NCBI GenBank assembly: GCA_002162685.1
Contig: MAAQ01000020.1
Span: 310,001-374,000 of the forward strand
Length of the DNA: 64,000 nt
Source: Flavobacteriales bacterium 33_180_T64
GTDB lineage: Bacteria; Bacteroidota; Bacteroidia; Flavobacteriales; Flavobacteriaceae
Direction of reading: 5' to 3'
Shown: positions 1 through 8,626 of the stretch, piece by piece
How positions within the stretch are numbered: position 1 is the first letter of the stretch
How the letters are laid out: each line of letters begins with the position of its first letter
Translations under genes and position numbers: made by a program
Notes under the pieces: model-generated
What the model saw: the letters and a program-made list of their open reading frames with translations, nothing else
The model's database searches: none
Told to the model about the DNA's origin: nothing

Positions 1-410
1 GCTATGAAGCCTAAAAAAGATCCAAAAGCAGCTTTAAGTGCTTTATTAAAATCGCTTTTATTAATAAGTTCACCAATAAGAGCGCCAAAAAAAGGACCTA
101 TAATAATACCTCCTGGTATTGGCGCTAGTAACCCAACAATTAAGCCTATAGAAGTGCCAATCATGCCAGCTTTTGTGCCGCCAAAACGTTTTGTTCCCAT
201 TGCAGGTATGATGTAATCAAGTACCCAAATACCAAGTGCAATGATAAAAGTGATGATTAAAAAAGTCCAGTTCATTGGAACTACATCTGCGAAATGAAAG
301 ATGAGCAGCCCAATCCAACTGGTAAGTGGTCCTGGCAATACAGGGAGAAAGCTACCAATGATACCTAATATCATAAAGAAGGTCGCTAAAATAACTAAAA
401 ATATATCCAT
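1..410 (-). CDS. DUF456 family membrane protein (partial, 3' end outside window)
   Basis: The first 136 residues are visible, starting at an ATG complementary to 408-410; the C-terminus lies beyond the window edge. The protein is very hydrophobic, with segments around residues 3-22, 30-45, 49-65, 80-102 and 105-120, and Gly/Pro-rich turns such as GSFLPVLPGP, GGTKAG and PGGIIIGPFFGALIGE that are typical of DUF456. DUF456 proteins are small inner-membrane proteins of about 160 residues with no established function. The gene diverges from the BlaI operon; the 146 bp between the two start codons hold a double dyad operator that could affect both directions. Confidence 0.8.
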   Translation of the reverse strand, partial: MDIFLVILATFFMILGIIGSFLPVLPGPLTSWIGLLIFHFADVVPMNWTFLIITFIIALGIWVLDYIIPAMGTKRFGGTKAGMIGTSIGLIVGLLAPIPGGIIIGPFFGALIGELINKSDFNKALKAAFGSFLGFI

Positions 411-469
411 TAATTAAGTTTATAATTCTATAGATAAGACGTGTTTCAGTTCATTATGTTACAATTTTA

Positions 470-510
470 AACTAAAAATTTAGTTCAAACTAAATTTTTA
501 GTTATATTTG
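470..510 (+). promoter_or_regulatory. Double-dyad operator and promoter of the first BlaI/M56 operon
   Basis: Two perfect dyads of form AACTAAAwwTTTAGTT lie at 470-485 and 488-503, separated by 2 bp (18 bp centre to centre). As whole units they are also reverse complements of each other. A Bacteroidota -7 box TATATTTG (503-510) begins at the last base of the second dyad, and the -33 position 19 bp further upstream reads TTAG inside the first dyad, so a bound repressor would cover the promoter. BlaI/MecI repressors are known to bind dyads as dimers and to autoregulate. Assignment of these dyads to the adjacent BlaI is inference. Confidence 0.6.
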
Positions 511-558
511 AACACTGAACACTGAACACTGAACACTGAACACTGAATACTGAATCAT
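510..558 (+). repeat. Tandem 7-bp repeat ending in the start codon of the BlaI gene
   Basis: The heptamer GAACACT is repeated five times without change (510-544), followed by GAATACT (545-551) and GAATCAT (552-558). The last degenerate copy supplies the A and T of the ATG at 557. The tract forms essentially the whole 5' untranslated leader between the -7 box and the start codon. Short perfect tandem repeats are prone to slippage; a change in copy number would alter leader length without altering the protein. Confidence 0.9.
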
Positions 559-919
559 GAAACAACTCACAAAAGCTGAAGAAGAGATTATGCACATTTT
601 ATGGCAGCTTGAAAAAGCTAATGTTAAAGATGTTATCGAGCAACTTCCAAAACCTAAGCCTGCATACAATACTGTATCTACAATTATTAGAATTCTAGAG
701 AACAAAGGATTTGTAGATTATGAAAAAGAAGGTAAAGGTCACATCTATTTTCCATTGTTAAAAAAACAAGACTACAGCAACCAGAGTATTAATAATTTGG
801 TTGACAATTATTTTCAAGGCTCTTTTAAAAGTATGGTGTCGTTTTTTGTAAAGAAAAATGATGTCGATTTAAAAGACATGGAGACCATTTTAAGAGACAT
901 TAATAAATCTAACAAATAA
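557..919 (+). CDS. BlaI/MecI/CopY family transcriptional repressor
   Basis: This 120-residue protein has the family's usual length. An N-terminal winged helix (residues 3-72) opens with LTKAEEEIMHILW and contains the recognition-helix region PAYNTVSTIIRILENKGFV; the C-terminal 45 residues form the dimerisation part. BlaI proteins repress their own operon and are removed when a partner M56 (BlaR1-like) membrane protease senses a signal. That partner starts 1 bp after this stop codon. The ATG at 557 sits in the last unit of a heptamer repeat, and a double dyad overlapping the promoter is the likely binding site. In flavobacteria such pairs are common away from beta-lactamases, so a resistance role should not be assumed. 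Confidence 0.9.
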   Translation: MKQLTKAEEEIMHILWQLEKANVKDVIEQLPKPKPAYNTVSTIIRILENKGFVDYEKEGKGHIYFPLLKKQDYSNQSINNLVDNYFQGSFKSMVSFFVKKNDVDLKDMETILRDINKSNK

Positions 920-920
920 G

Positions 921-3074
921 ATGTTACACTATATTTTACAGGTTGTTTTATTTCAACTATTGTTTTTGATTGTCTATGATGTTTTTCTTCGGAAGGAAAC
1001 GTTCTTTAACTTAAATAGAGTTTATTTATTGGGAACAGCTGTGCTTTCTATCGCTATTCCTTTTATGAAAATTGAACAGATAAAAAATGTCGTTGCGAAA
1101 GATCTTGTGATTCGTTTGCCTGAAATTATTATAGGGAATTCTACTGAAGACTTTAGTACAATTAATCCAGAAATAGCAATGCAAGCTGGTCTTAATCTAG
1201 ATCCAGATCCGATTTCTATATGGAATATTATAGTTATCTCTGGAATGTGTATAGCGACATTAATTTTAATGATTAAAATTTCAAAATTAATGAGGTTAGC
1301 TTCAAAACAACCAAAACGTTGGAGCGGTAATTTGTTAATTATAGAATTGTTGAATAGTACAAAAGCGTTTTCATTTTTTCACTATATCTTTTTAGGTCAA
1401 AAATTAAATACTCAGGAAAAGTCTGCCATTTTGGAACATGAAATGGTACACGTTCATGAAAAACATACTTTAGATTTACTGTTTTTTGAACTGCTAAGAA
1501 TTGTATTCTGGTTTAATCCATTAGTGTATATGTACCAAAAGCGAATTGCTACATTACACGAATATCTTGCAGATGCAAAAGCGGTAAAGTATCACAACAA
1601 AGCCAAGTATTACGATAATTTGTTAGCTCAGGTTTTTGAAACCCAGCAGTTTTCATTTGTCAATCCTTTTTTTAAACAGTCTTTAATCAAAAAACGTATT
1701 CTTATGTTAAGTAAATCAAAATCACGACAAATTAACCTCTCTAGATATTTATTGATCATTCCATTAATCTTAGGGATGCTTGTATACTCTTCATGTTCGG
1801 TATTTAAAAGTAAACAGAAAAACGAGATTGTTGAAATAGAAATAGAAGCAGTAGAAACACCTAATTCTAAACCGCAACATGAAGTCCCATTTTCAATTAT
1901 TGATGAAGTACCTGTTTTTAAATCATGTGAAGCACTAGAAACAAATATTGAGCGAAAAAAATGCGTCAATCAGGCCATTTCAAAATATGTTAATATGAAT
2001 TTTAATACTAGCATTGCTGATAGTTTAGGGTTCGTTGGGAAGCAACGTATCAATGTTATTTTTAAAATTGACAAAGAAGGTTATGTAATTGATGTAAAAG
2101 CAAGAGCGCCTCATCCAGTTTTAGAAGAAGAAGCTAAAAGGGTAATAAAAAATTTACCTCGGTTTAGTCCGGGGAAGCACAAAGATAAAACAGTAATTGT
2201 GCCTTATAGTTTACCTATTGTTTTTCAGATAAAAGGAAACTCTAGCACATTAGCTAATAATCAAATAAACGAATTTAAAGAGAACTTAAAAAATGCATCT
2301 GAAGTGCCATTTACTGTTGTAGATCAAGTGCCCATTTTTAAATCATGCGAAGACTTTAAGACAAATGAAGCGCGTAAAAAATGTACGAGTCAGAATATTT
2401 CTAAATATGTTAATTTAAATTTTAACACGAGCATTGCTGATAGCCTAGGGTTAGTTGGTAAACAACGAATGAATGTTATTTTTAAAATTGACAAAGAAGG
2501 TTATGTAATTGATGTAAAAGCAAGAGCGCCTCATCCAACTTTAGAAGAAGAAGCTAAAAGGGTAATAAAAAGTTTACCTCAGTTTAGTCCAGGAAAGCAC
2601 AAAGATAGAACAGTAATTGTGCCTTATAGTTTGCCTATTGTTTTTCAGATTCAAGGCACATCTAAGACTCAAGCGAAAGAAGATGCAAACGAAGTACCGT
2701 TTATGGCTTTAGATGAAGCGCCAGGAATTGGAGAATGCAGTGGTTTGAGCTCGAGTAAAGAGCAAAAAACATGTTTTAGCAAGTATGTATCTAGATATGT
2801 GACTAGAAACTATAATGTTGGATTAGCTTCAAATCTTGGTTTGGTAGGAAGACAACGTACCAATGTTATTTTCAAGATTGATAAGCAAGGTCTAATAACA
2901 GAAGCAAGAGCTAGAGCTCCTCATCCTGAATTAGAAGCTGAAGCTTTACGAGTAATTAATAGTTTACCTCAATTTACACCAGGTAAACTAAATGGTAAAC
3001 CTGTTGTAGTTACTTATTCTTTACCTATTTTATTTCAGATAGCTGCAGATTCAAAACAAGACAAAAAAAATTAA
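921..3074 (+). CDS. M56 (BlaR1-like) metallopeptidase with three tandem C-terminal extracytoplasmic domains
   Basis: A 717-residue protein. Residues 1-290 form the M56 membrane protease domain: hydrophobic segments near 2-20, 33-50 and 100-120, zinc motif HEMVH at 173-177, a second HEyLAD at 213-218, and a last membrane segment at about 276-293. The rest is three copies of a 117-residue TonB C-terminal-like domain (321-437, 461-577, 591-707), each with F/G-x-x-C-E/S near its start, a second Cys, KQR-x-NVIFKID, ARAPHP, LP-x-F-x-PGK and YSLPI-x-FQI. Copies 1 and 2 are nearly identical even at DNA level. BlaR1-type proteins sense outside the membrane and trigger repressor loss. The paired Cys in each repeat could form disulphides in the periplasm. 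The gene lies in an operon with BlaI upstream and a TPR protein downstream. Confidence 0.9.
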   Translation: MLHYILQVVLFQLLFLIVYDVFLRKETFFNLNRVYLLGTAVLSIAIPFMKIEQIKNVVAKDLVIRLPEIIIGNSTEDFSTINPEIAMQAGLNLDPDPISIWNIIVISGMCIATLILMIKISKLMRLASKQPKRWSGNLLIIELLNSTKAFSFFHYIFLGQKLNTQEKSAILEHEMVHVHEKHTLDLLFFELLRIVFWFNPLVYMYQKRIATLHEYLADAKAVKYHNKAKYYDNLLAQVFETQQFSFVNPFFKQSLIKKRILMLSKSKSRQINLSRYLLIIPLILGMLVYSSCSVFKSKQKNEIVEIEIEAVETPNSKPQHEVPFSIIDEVPVFKSCEALETNIERKKCVNQAISKYVNMNFNTSIADSLGFVGKQRINVIFKIDKEGYVIDVKARAPHPVLEEEAKRVIKNLPRFSPGKHKDKTVIVPYSLPIVFQIKGNSSTLANNQINEFKENLKNASEVPFTVVDQVPIFKSCEDFKTNEARKKCTSQNISKYVNLNFNTSIADSLGLVGKQRMNVIFKIDKEGYVIDVKARAPHPTLEEEAKRVIKSLPQFSPGKHKDRTVIVPYSLPIVFQIQGTSKTQAKEDANEVPFMALDEAPGIGECSGLSSSKEQKTCFSKYVSRYVTRNYNVGLASNLGLVGRQRTNVIFKIDKQGLITEARARAPHPELEAEALRVINSLPQFTPGKLNGKPVVVTYSLPILFQIAADSKQDKKN
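1881..3041 (+). repeat. Intragenic triplication of a 351-bp domain unit
   Basis: Units lie at 1881-2231, 2301-2651 and 2691-3041 in the M56 gene. Units 1 and 2 share long identical DNA stretches, for example from the segment coding KEGYVIDVKARAPHP through the Leu/Glu-rich helix, so that duplication is recent or is kept alike by gene conversion. Unit 3 is clearly older. Confidence 0.9.
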
Positions 3075-4211
3075 ATGCGTATATTTTTTATTCTCATAGC
3101 CTTAGTTATTATAATTAAAGTTGAAGCACAATCTTCGGTTTTAAGTCGCGCAGATAGTTTGTACATTAATGGTAATTATAGTAAAGCTATTGCTACTTAT
3201 AAAACATATAACGATCAAGCTGAAGTTTATAATAAAATAGCTAGAGCCTATGTTGCTATTGGAAATTATGACTTAGCGCTAACCAATTATGAAGCCAGTA
3301 TAAAAGCTAATTCTGATGGCGCACTTGTGAAATATGAGTATGCTAGGTTATTATCAAAAACAAAACAGTTTAAAAAAGCGGCAACTGTTTTTAATGATTT
3401 AGTCAACGTCGATTATAAAAACCCTAATTACCATTACGAATTAGGATTAGTACTTGATAAACTAAAAGATTCTACAGCAATTAATAGATACCGTTCTGCT
3501 TATGATTTAGATAAAACTCATCAAAAAGCTATTTATAAAATCGCAAAGTATTTTCTCAAAAAACGTAAACACTCTCTTGCCGAAGACTATATAGACAAAG
3601 GTCTTGAGAACTATAAAAACAATGTAGAACTTATTAGTCTAAAAGCTCAAAGTTATTATTTACAAGAATATTATACTAAAGCTCAGGTTTGGTTTAAAAA
3701 GTTGATAGATTTAGGTGAATCGTCTGAGTTTATACATGAAAAATTAAGCCTATGCTATTCACAAAATTATGAATTTGAATTAGCAATTGAACAACGTAAA
3801 TTGGCTTTGAAATTTAATCCATATAATGCTAATGCTCTTTTTGTTATTGGTACTTATTATGAGAAATTAAAAGATTATGTTAATGCTGAAAAGTATATAA
3901 AAGAGGCTTTGACTTTTAAAGATGTAGCTTTAGGTTATGAATATCAAAAACTAGGTGTTGTTTTAAATAGACAAAATAAATATAGAGCAGCTATCGAAGC
4001 TTTTGAAAAGGCTGTAAAAGAAGATCCTGAAAACATAAGTTATGTGTTTTATATTATTAGTACCAAGGATAAGTTTTATGCTGATATAGATGTCAAAATA
4101 AAACTCTACGAAGACTTTAAAGAAAAGTATCCTCAAAGTGTATACACGCAATTTGCAGTAGCTCGTTTAGCAGAACTTAAGGCGGATAAATTTTTAAAGC
4201 AAAAGGAGTAG
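3075..4211 (+). CDS. Exported tetratricopeptide-repeat protein
   Basis: The ATG directly follows the stop codon of the M56 gene, so the two are translationally linked. Residues 1-18 form a signal peptide (hydrophobic FFILIALVIIIKVEA followed by QSS). The remaining about 360 residues are alpha-helical TPR units of 34 residues; clear ones read Y-x-KIARAYVAIGNYDLALTNYEASI and YEKLKDYVNAEKYIKEAL. TPR arrays bind other proteins. Its place between an M56 sensor and a lipoprotein carrying the same domain as the sensor's repeats suggests a periplasmic scaffold for that sensory module. No catalytic motif is visible. Confidence 0.8.
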   Translation: MRIFFILIALVIIIKVEAQSSVLSRADSLYINGNYSKAIATYKTYNDQAEVYNKIARAYVAIGNYDLALTNYEASIKANSDGALVKYEYARLLSKTKQFKKAATVFNDLVNVDYKNPNYHYELGLVLDKLKDSTAINRYRSAYDLDKTHQKAIYKIAKYFLKKRKHSLAEDYIDKGLENYKNNVELISLKAQSYYLQEYYTKAQVWFKKLIDLGESSEFIHEKLSLCYSQNYEFELAIEQRKLALKFNPYNANALFVIGTYYEKLKDYVNAEKYIKEALTFKDVALGYEYQKLGVVLNRQNKYRAAIEAFEKAVKEDPENISYVFYIISTKDKFYADIDVKIKLYEDFKEKYPQSVYTQFAVARLAELKADKFLKQKE

Positions 4212-4261
4212 GTTGCTGTAATATATAAAAAAATTGTACTTTTCAGTTTCAGTTTGTATTC

Positions 4262-4738
4262 ATGAAACGCATATTCTTATTTTTGCTTGTTATCTCTTTA
4301 ATTTCTTGTGATTATTTCGACAAGAAGAAAGTCTATTCTGAGGATATTCTTGATGAAGAACTGCAGACTTTTAATTGGAAAGATGTAGACGAATATCCTT
4401 CATTTAAATCCTGTGAAACTACTCTAGGGAAAGAGAATAAGAAAATATGTTTTGAAAATACACTAAGACGTATAATTAACACCAACCTTGCAAAACATCA
4501 AATAATTGTTTCTGAGGATATTAATGATACAATTCAATTAAAAATAACGATTGATAATAAAGGTGATTTTGTAATCAATGAGATTGTTTGTGATGAAAAT
4601 ACTAGAATACAAATTCCAGAACTAGATAGTTTACTCAGACAAAGCTTAGAGGCATTGCCTAAAATTCACCCAGCAATAAAAAGAAGTCAGCAAGTTAACA
4701 CGCAATTTGTTTTACCAGTGATTATTAAAATTGACTAA
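4262..4738 (+). CDS. Lipoprotein with one copy of the TonB-C-like domain found in the M56 protein
   Basis: A 158-residue protein with lipoprotein signal MKRIFLFLLVISLISC (Cys16). The mature part resembles one repeat of the M56 protein: VDEYPSFKSCE matches DEVPVFKSCE, followed by a second Cys (KKICFEN), a beta-rich LKITIDNKGDFVI segment, a conserved LEALPKIHPA and a final LPVIIKI strand. It is the fourth gene of the BlaI-M56-TPR run, with a 50-bp gap upstream. A lipid-anchored soluble copy of the sensor domain could compete for or deliver the ligand; this is inference. Its last 4 bp overlap the convergent Bax inhibitor-like gene. Confidence 0.75.
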   Translation: MKRIFLFLLVISLISCDYFDKKKVYSEDILDEELQTFNWKDVDEYPSFKSCETTLGKENKKICFENTLRRIINTNLAKHQIIVSEDINDTIQLKITIDNKGDFVINEIVCDENTRIQIPELDSLLRQSLEALPKIHPAIKRSQQVNTQFVLPVIIKID

Positions 4739-5472
4739 AACCTAATTGCTAATTTTTGCATTAATCTTAAAGTTTCTACATACAACCAAATGAGTGTTGC
4801 TAAAAGCCCCCAAGTTGCTAGCCATTCTTTCCATTTTGGAGCTTTATTTTTAAAACGTTCTATATAATCGAAATCTAAAAGTAGAGAGAAAGAAGCGACT
4901 ATAGCAGCGATACAATTAAAGATAATGGCAAACCATGATGTTCCCCAAATGTAGGTTTTGATTCCAAAAAAGCCTAAAACCCAAGACATCATATACACGA
5001 CAAAAATACTTATAGCAGAAGTTATAATAACACTTCGTAATTTTTTAGTAACAATAATAATTCGTGTTTGATAAAGGATGAGCATTACAAAAAAAGTAAT
5101 AATTGTAACACCTATGGCTTGATAAGGCAATTCAGGAAAATTTTTATGAGCATAAGCCGAAAAACCACCTAAAAAAAGTCCTTTAGCAACCGTGTATAAT
5201 GGAACCAAAAAAGGAGCCCAATGGTGTCTTATCGAAATGATAACACTTATAATAATTGCCGAAAACATGCCTCCAAGAGTAAACCATTTTACCGACATGC
5301 CTTCTTCATTCAATTTCCAGATATAAGCCGTAATTGCTGCAATTACTAAAATACAACCAAGAGATTTAATGAAAATTCCAGTTACGGTCATCTTCTTTGT
5401 TGATGCTTTAGGAGCATCCCAAAAATAACCTGAAAACACAGGATTGTTAGTTTTGTAATTAGTTAAACGCAT
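4735..5472 (-). CDS. Bax inhibitor-1/YccA family membrane protein
   Basis: A 245-residue integral membrane protein with about seven hydrophobic segments. The C-terminal signature is clear: a helix ending in LLLDFDYIERF, then APKWKEWLATWGLLATLIWLY and a short tail LRLMQKL. The family (Bax1-I) includes bacterial YccA- and BsYetJ-like proteins, implicated in membrane proteolysis control or pH-dependent calcium leak; the specific role here is unknown. Its ATG overlaps the stop codon of the upstream outer membrane gene by one base, so both are cotranscribed leftward. Confidence 0.88.
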   Translation of the reverse strand: MRLTNYKTNNPVFSGYFWDAPKASTKKMTVTGIFIKSLGCILVIAAITAYIWKLNEEGMSVKWFTLGGMFSAIIISVIISIRHHWAPFLVPLYTVAKGLFLGGFSAYAHKNFPELPYQAIGVTIITFFVMLILYQTRIIIVTKKLRSVIITSAISIFVVYMMSWVLGFFGIKTYIWGTSWFAIIFNCIAAIVASFSLLLDFDYIERFKNKAPKWKEWLATWGLLATLIWLYVETLRLMQKLAIRF

Positions 5473-6344
5473 TATAAATTAAACTTGTAACCTATGGCAA
5501 AGTCTTGTGAAAAGTTACCTTGATTATCAAGAAGTAACGCAAATAATTCATTGTAGGCTAGTGTTACATAGCTATTTTTGGTAATTCTGATATCAGCACC
5601 TATGCCAAAAATAAACGGAACGTCAAATGCCGTTTCATTAAATTCTTCGGTAGCTATGGTTCCATTGTTTTCGGTTACAACAACTGCTTTAGAAAAATTT
5701 AAGGTTGCAAACTTCACGTTTCCGTAGAGACTAAAAGCCGCTTTATTGATAAGTCTAAAGCGATATCCTAAAGATAATTCTGTTGTAGAGTACTGTAATT
5801 CATCGTGTTCTAAAACATGTTTTAACTGCATGAAAACTGCATGTCTTGAGATTTGATTGACATCTAAAACTTCAAACTCGGCTCCAAAAAGAGGAGTGGT
5901 TAAATTATCAGAATTTGTTATAAACGGACTATTAGTTAAACCTCCAAAAATGCCTAGTCTATATTGTAGTTTATTTCTAACAGCTGTAGATTGATATGCG
6001 TCATCAACACGACCATTATAAGTATCTATAAATTCTTTTAAACTAAAAAGCGTAAGGTTTAAACGCTTGGTAGACATTGAAGCATCTGTTAATTCGTTGA
6101 GTAGGTCTATGTATTCTTTCTGAAATTTCCCGTCTTTTTTTGTGTTTTTAAGTTCAATAATAGTACTTGTTTCTGTTCTCACGAAATAGCGATATTTCCC
6201 ATCGATGATATTCCAAAGTAAATCGAGTTTTCCGTCTACTTCGTTTTTTAAGACTAATCGCTCTCCTTCAACCATGAAGATTTCTTGAGCTTCTAAAAAA
6301 GAAAAACTAAATATGAGGCTTAATAAACAGATGATTTTTTTCAT
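5472..6344 (-). CDS. Putative outer membrane protein, secreted, unknown function
   Basis: A 290-residue protein with signal peptide MKKIICLLSLIFSFSFLEA followed by Q. Residues 20-110 look like a small soluble region (basic/acidic, with KLDLLWNIIDGKYRYFVRTE). The C-terminal part (about 125-290) has alternating hydrophobic strands, such as YRFRLINKAAFSLYGNVKFATL and NSYVTLAYNELFAL, and ends in FAIGYKFNL, as in outer membrane beta-barrels. No family is recognised with confidence. It is the promoter-proximal partner of the Bax inhibitor-like gene. Confidence 0.7.
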   Translation of the reverse strand: MKKIICLLSLIFSFSFLEAQEIFMVEGERLVLKNEVDGKLDLLWNIIDGKYRYFVRTETSTIIELKNTKKDGKFQKEYIDLLNELTDASMSTKRLNLTLFSLKEFIDTYNGRVDDAYQSTAVRNKLQYRLGIFGGLTNSPFITNSDNLTTPLFGAEFEVLDVNQISRHAVFMQLKHVLEHDELQYSTTELSLGYRFRLINKAAFSLYGNVKFATLNFSKAVVVTENNGTIATEEFNETAFDVPFIFGIGADIRITKNSYVTLAYNELFALLLDNQGNFSQDFAIGYKFNL

Positions 6345-6397
6345 TGCGATATGGGTTTCGGTTTAGGTAAAACTAACAAAAATAAATGATAGTAGCA

Positions 6398-7525
6398 CTA
6401 TTTCATATAGGCTCGGTCTTTCCATTTATAACCTTTAAACATCGAAATAAAAGCGACATAAACACAGAAAAAGGGATATAACAGACTAGAAAATAAATAG
6501 GAAGGTAAATACCTCTCTTGCTCGAAAAATCGCGCACTTTTAAAGAGTAATAAAAAATCAATTAAAACCTTAATAGTATAGGTGTAAATCAAAATTTTTA
6601 GCGCTATAATTTGAACGAGATACAATAGAGGTAAACTTATTAGAAGTGCATTCATGAGTAGTACTATAAAACCAGTCAGTTTCCCAAAACTAGTATTATA
6701 TCTCGATGTTTTTGCTGCCCATCTAACACGCTGTGCTTTTAATTTTTTGAAACTTGATTCAGGTTTTGTGTGTACAATAATTTGACTATTTTTAATATAA
6801 TGCACATTCTTTTTATCTCTTTTTACAGCTTTCTCTAGCAGAAAAACATCATCACCACTTGCAATATCTAAATTGCCTTCAAAACCATTGAGCGTATTAA
6901 AAAGAGTTTTTTTATAAGCTAAATTTGCACCATTGCATAAAAATGGTTTTTTTATTCCAAAACCTCCAACAGTCGCGCCTTGTAAACTTAAAATGTCTAA
7001 GAGTTGAAATCGCTCAAAAAATGAAGTGATATTACTGTAGGTTACAGGTGCAACTAAAACATTTGGATTGTTGTTTTGGATATAATTATCAAAGGTGTCT
7101 AGCCAATATTTTGGTAATTCGCAATCGGCATCAGTTGTCACAATCCATTCGTGTTTAGCTTTTTTAATAGCCGTAGTTATGGCATCTTTTTTAGGTGAAT
7201 TAGTTTGTCTGAGATTCTCTAAAATAGAAATATTTACTGATTTTAAATTAGAGAGATTGGTGTTGATTTTTTCTATAGAATCATCTGTGGATTCATCATT
7301 AACTAAGAGGATTTCAAACAGAGAACTTGGATAGTTTAATCTTGATATAGATGCTATTAATACAGGTAAGTTTTTCGCTTCATTTCTAAATGGAATAACA
7401 ATTGAGAACTTTGTTTTTGGTGCGATATCTTCCAATTTGAAGTTGATCACGTTATCAAAACCATAGATTAAACTTCCTATTAAGAGCAGGTAAAAAAAGG
7501 TGATTATAAATATAATAATGAGCAT
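6398..7525 (-). CDS. Family 2 glycosyltransferase, membrane-anchored
   Basis: A 375-residue protein with an N-terminal membrane anchor (residues 1-22) and a GT-A fold: FSIVIPFRNEAKNLP (about 41-55), LVNDESTDDS, TTDADCELP (DxD-type metal site), SGDDVFLLE and the QRVRW acceptor motif (about 265) typical of processive-type GT2 enzymes. Three C-terminal hydrophobic segments follow (about 285-365). It would move a sugar from a nucleotide donor at the cytoplasmic membrane face; substrate unknown. Its start codon shares a base with the stop of the upstream LPG-synthase-like gene, so the two form an operon. Confidence 0.88.
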   Translation of the reverse strand: MLIIIFIITFFYLLLIGSLIYGFDNVINFKLEDIAPKTKFSIVIPFRNEAKNLPVLIASISRLNYPSSLFEILLVNDESTDDSIEKINTNLSNLKSVNISILENLRQTNSPKKDAITTAIKKAKHEWIVTTDADCELPKYWLDTFDNYIQNNNPNVLVAPVTYSNITSFFERFQLLDILSLQGATVGGFGIKKPFLCNGANLAYKKTLFNTLNGFEGNLDIASGDDVFLLEKAVKRDKKNVHYIKNSQIIVHTKPESSFKKLKAQRVRWAAKTSRYNTSFGKLTGFIVLLMNALLISLPLLYLVQIIALKILIYTYTIKVLIDFLLLFKSARFFEQERYLPSYLFSSLLYPFFCVYVAFISMFKGYKWKDRAYMK

Positions 7526-8499
7526 TATCGTTTTTCTGTTTTTGGAAGATTAAAATTAAGCACATAATAGCTGCCAAACATACTTGGGAGCACAAAATTA
7601 AGTAGCCACATCATAGTTACTATACTAAGTATTGTAAATTCATTAACACCTACGATAGAAAATAAATATACAGCAACACTGCCTTTTATAATCACATCAA
7701 AAATAAATATAGAAGGAATAATAGAAGCAAGCAAGTATAGTGTTGATATAACCATCATTGCATTGTAGTAACTTACATTAACACCAAATATCTGTAGTAA
7801 AAAGTAAAATTGAAATGAGAAAATTAAATACCGTAAAACAGAGAGTCCAAAAGTCAACCCATGTATTCTTTTAGGAAGGTTTTTAAAGAAGACTTTTAAT
7901 TTTTCTATTGAAAACCCTTTAATTTTATACTTATTTTGTCTCATCCCAAGAATCGCAAAAAGCCCTATAATTATTATAAGAGCTAAAAAGCGAAAGGCTT
8001 TAAAATAATTAATATTTAAATCGTATTTTGAATGCATTGCTAATAAGCCTACAAGTCCAAATAATACTGTAACAGTCATTTGCATCATATTACTATGTAA
8101 GTTGAGAAGCATCACTTGTTTTCGTTTTGAAGTATTATAGTATACCGCTTTCGCTCCATACTCTCCTATTCGGTTTGGTGTGAAAAGAGATGCTGTTAAG
8201 GCTCCTAAACTTTGTTCTAAAGCATTTTTAAAAGAAATGGACTTAATATAGCCAACTAAAGTTTTCCATTTTATAATTTCAAAAAACCAATTAAAAGAGG
8301 TTAAAACGAGTAGAAAACAGATGTTTTTGGTAGAAAACACATTGTTTTTGTTTAAAAAATCTAAAAACTGATAAAAGTCTAAATTTTCGTTTTCTACTAA
8401 TTTTTGATAGATAAAATAAAAAGCACCAAAGATGATACTTAATTTAATAAGTACAAAAAAGAATTGTTTAGTTTTGTAAGGAAGGCCGCCAAAATGCAT
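7525..8499 (-). CDS. Lysylphosphatidylglycerol synthase-like transmembrane protein (UPF0104/AglD2 type)
   Basis: A 324-residue protein of about eight membrane helices with the family's features: an early WKTLVGYIKSISFKNALEQSLGALTASLFTPNRIGEYG segment containing the conserved NRIGE-type loop, and a terminal hairpin near NFVLPSMFGSYYVLNF. Members include the membrane domain of MprF (a lipid flippase) and stand-alone proteins beside glycosyltransferases, where they are thought to help glycolipid transfer or flipping. The overlap with the GT2 gene supports that. I took the ATG at 8497-8499; a longer upstream frame is possible but lacks conserved sequence. Confidence 0.8.
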   Translation of the reverse strand: MHFGGLPYKTKQFFFVLIKLSIIFGAFYFIYQKLVENENLDFYQFLDFLNKNNVFSTKNICFLLVLTSFNWFFEIIKWKTLVGYIKSISFKNALEQSLGALTASLFTPNRIGEYGAKAVYYNTSKRKQVMLLNLHSNMMQMTVTVLFGLVGLLAMHSKYDLNINYFKAFRFLALIIIIGLFAILGMRQNKYKIKGFSIEKLKVFFKNLPKRIHGLTFGLSVLRYLIFSFQFYFLLQIFGVNVSYYNAMMVISTLYLLASIIPSIFIFDVIIKGSVAVYLFSIVGVNEFTILSIVTMMWLLNFVLPSMFGSYYVLNFNLPKTEKR

Positions 8500-8528
8500 A
8501 GAGCTTGTCTTAACTTTTTTGTTTTAAA

Positions 8529-8541
8529 CCGAACTGTTCGG
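8529..8541. promoter_or_regulatory. Small dyad CCGAA-ctg-TTCGG between divergent genes
   Basis: A perfect 5-bp dyad with a 3-base centre lies in the 127-bp region between the leftward LPG-synthase-like gene and the rightward outer membrane gene. It stands out by GC content. Since neither gene ends here, a terminator role is unlikely; an operator is possible but unproven. Confidence 0.3.
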
Positions 8542-8626
8542 CTTTTATTAGAATGCAAAATAGAATTTTGTAAGCAGAAGAAAAAAGGAGATAAGTTCTT
8601 TTTACAAATTAAATCATTATAATGAT

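Noticed and set aside
510-558. CRISPR-like array
   Set aside because: The repeats are 7 bp and contiguous with no spacers; it is a simple tandem repeat.
8529-8541. Terminator call for the CCGAA/TTCGG dyad
   Set aside because: It lies between divergent start codons where no gene ends, and the stem is only 5 bp.
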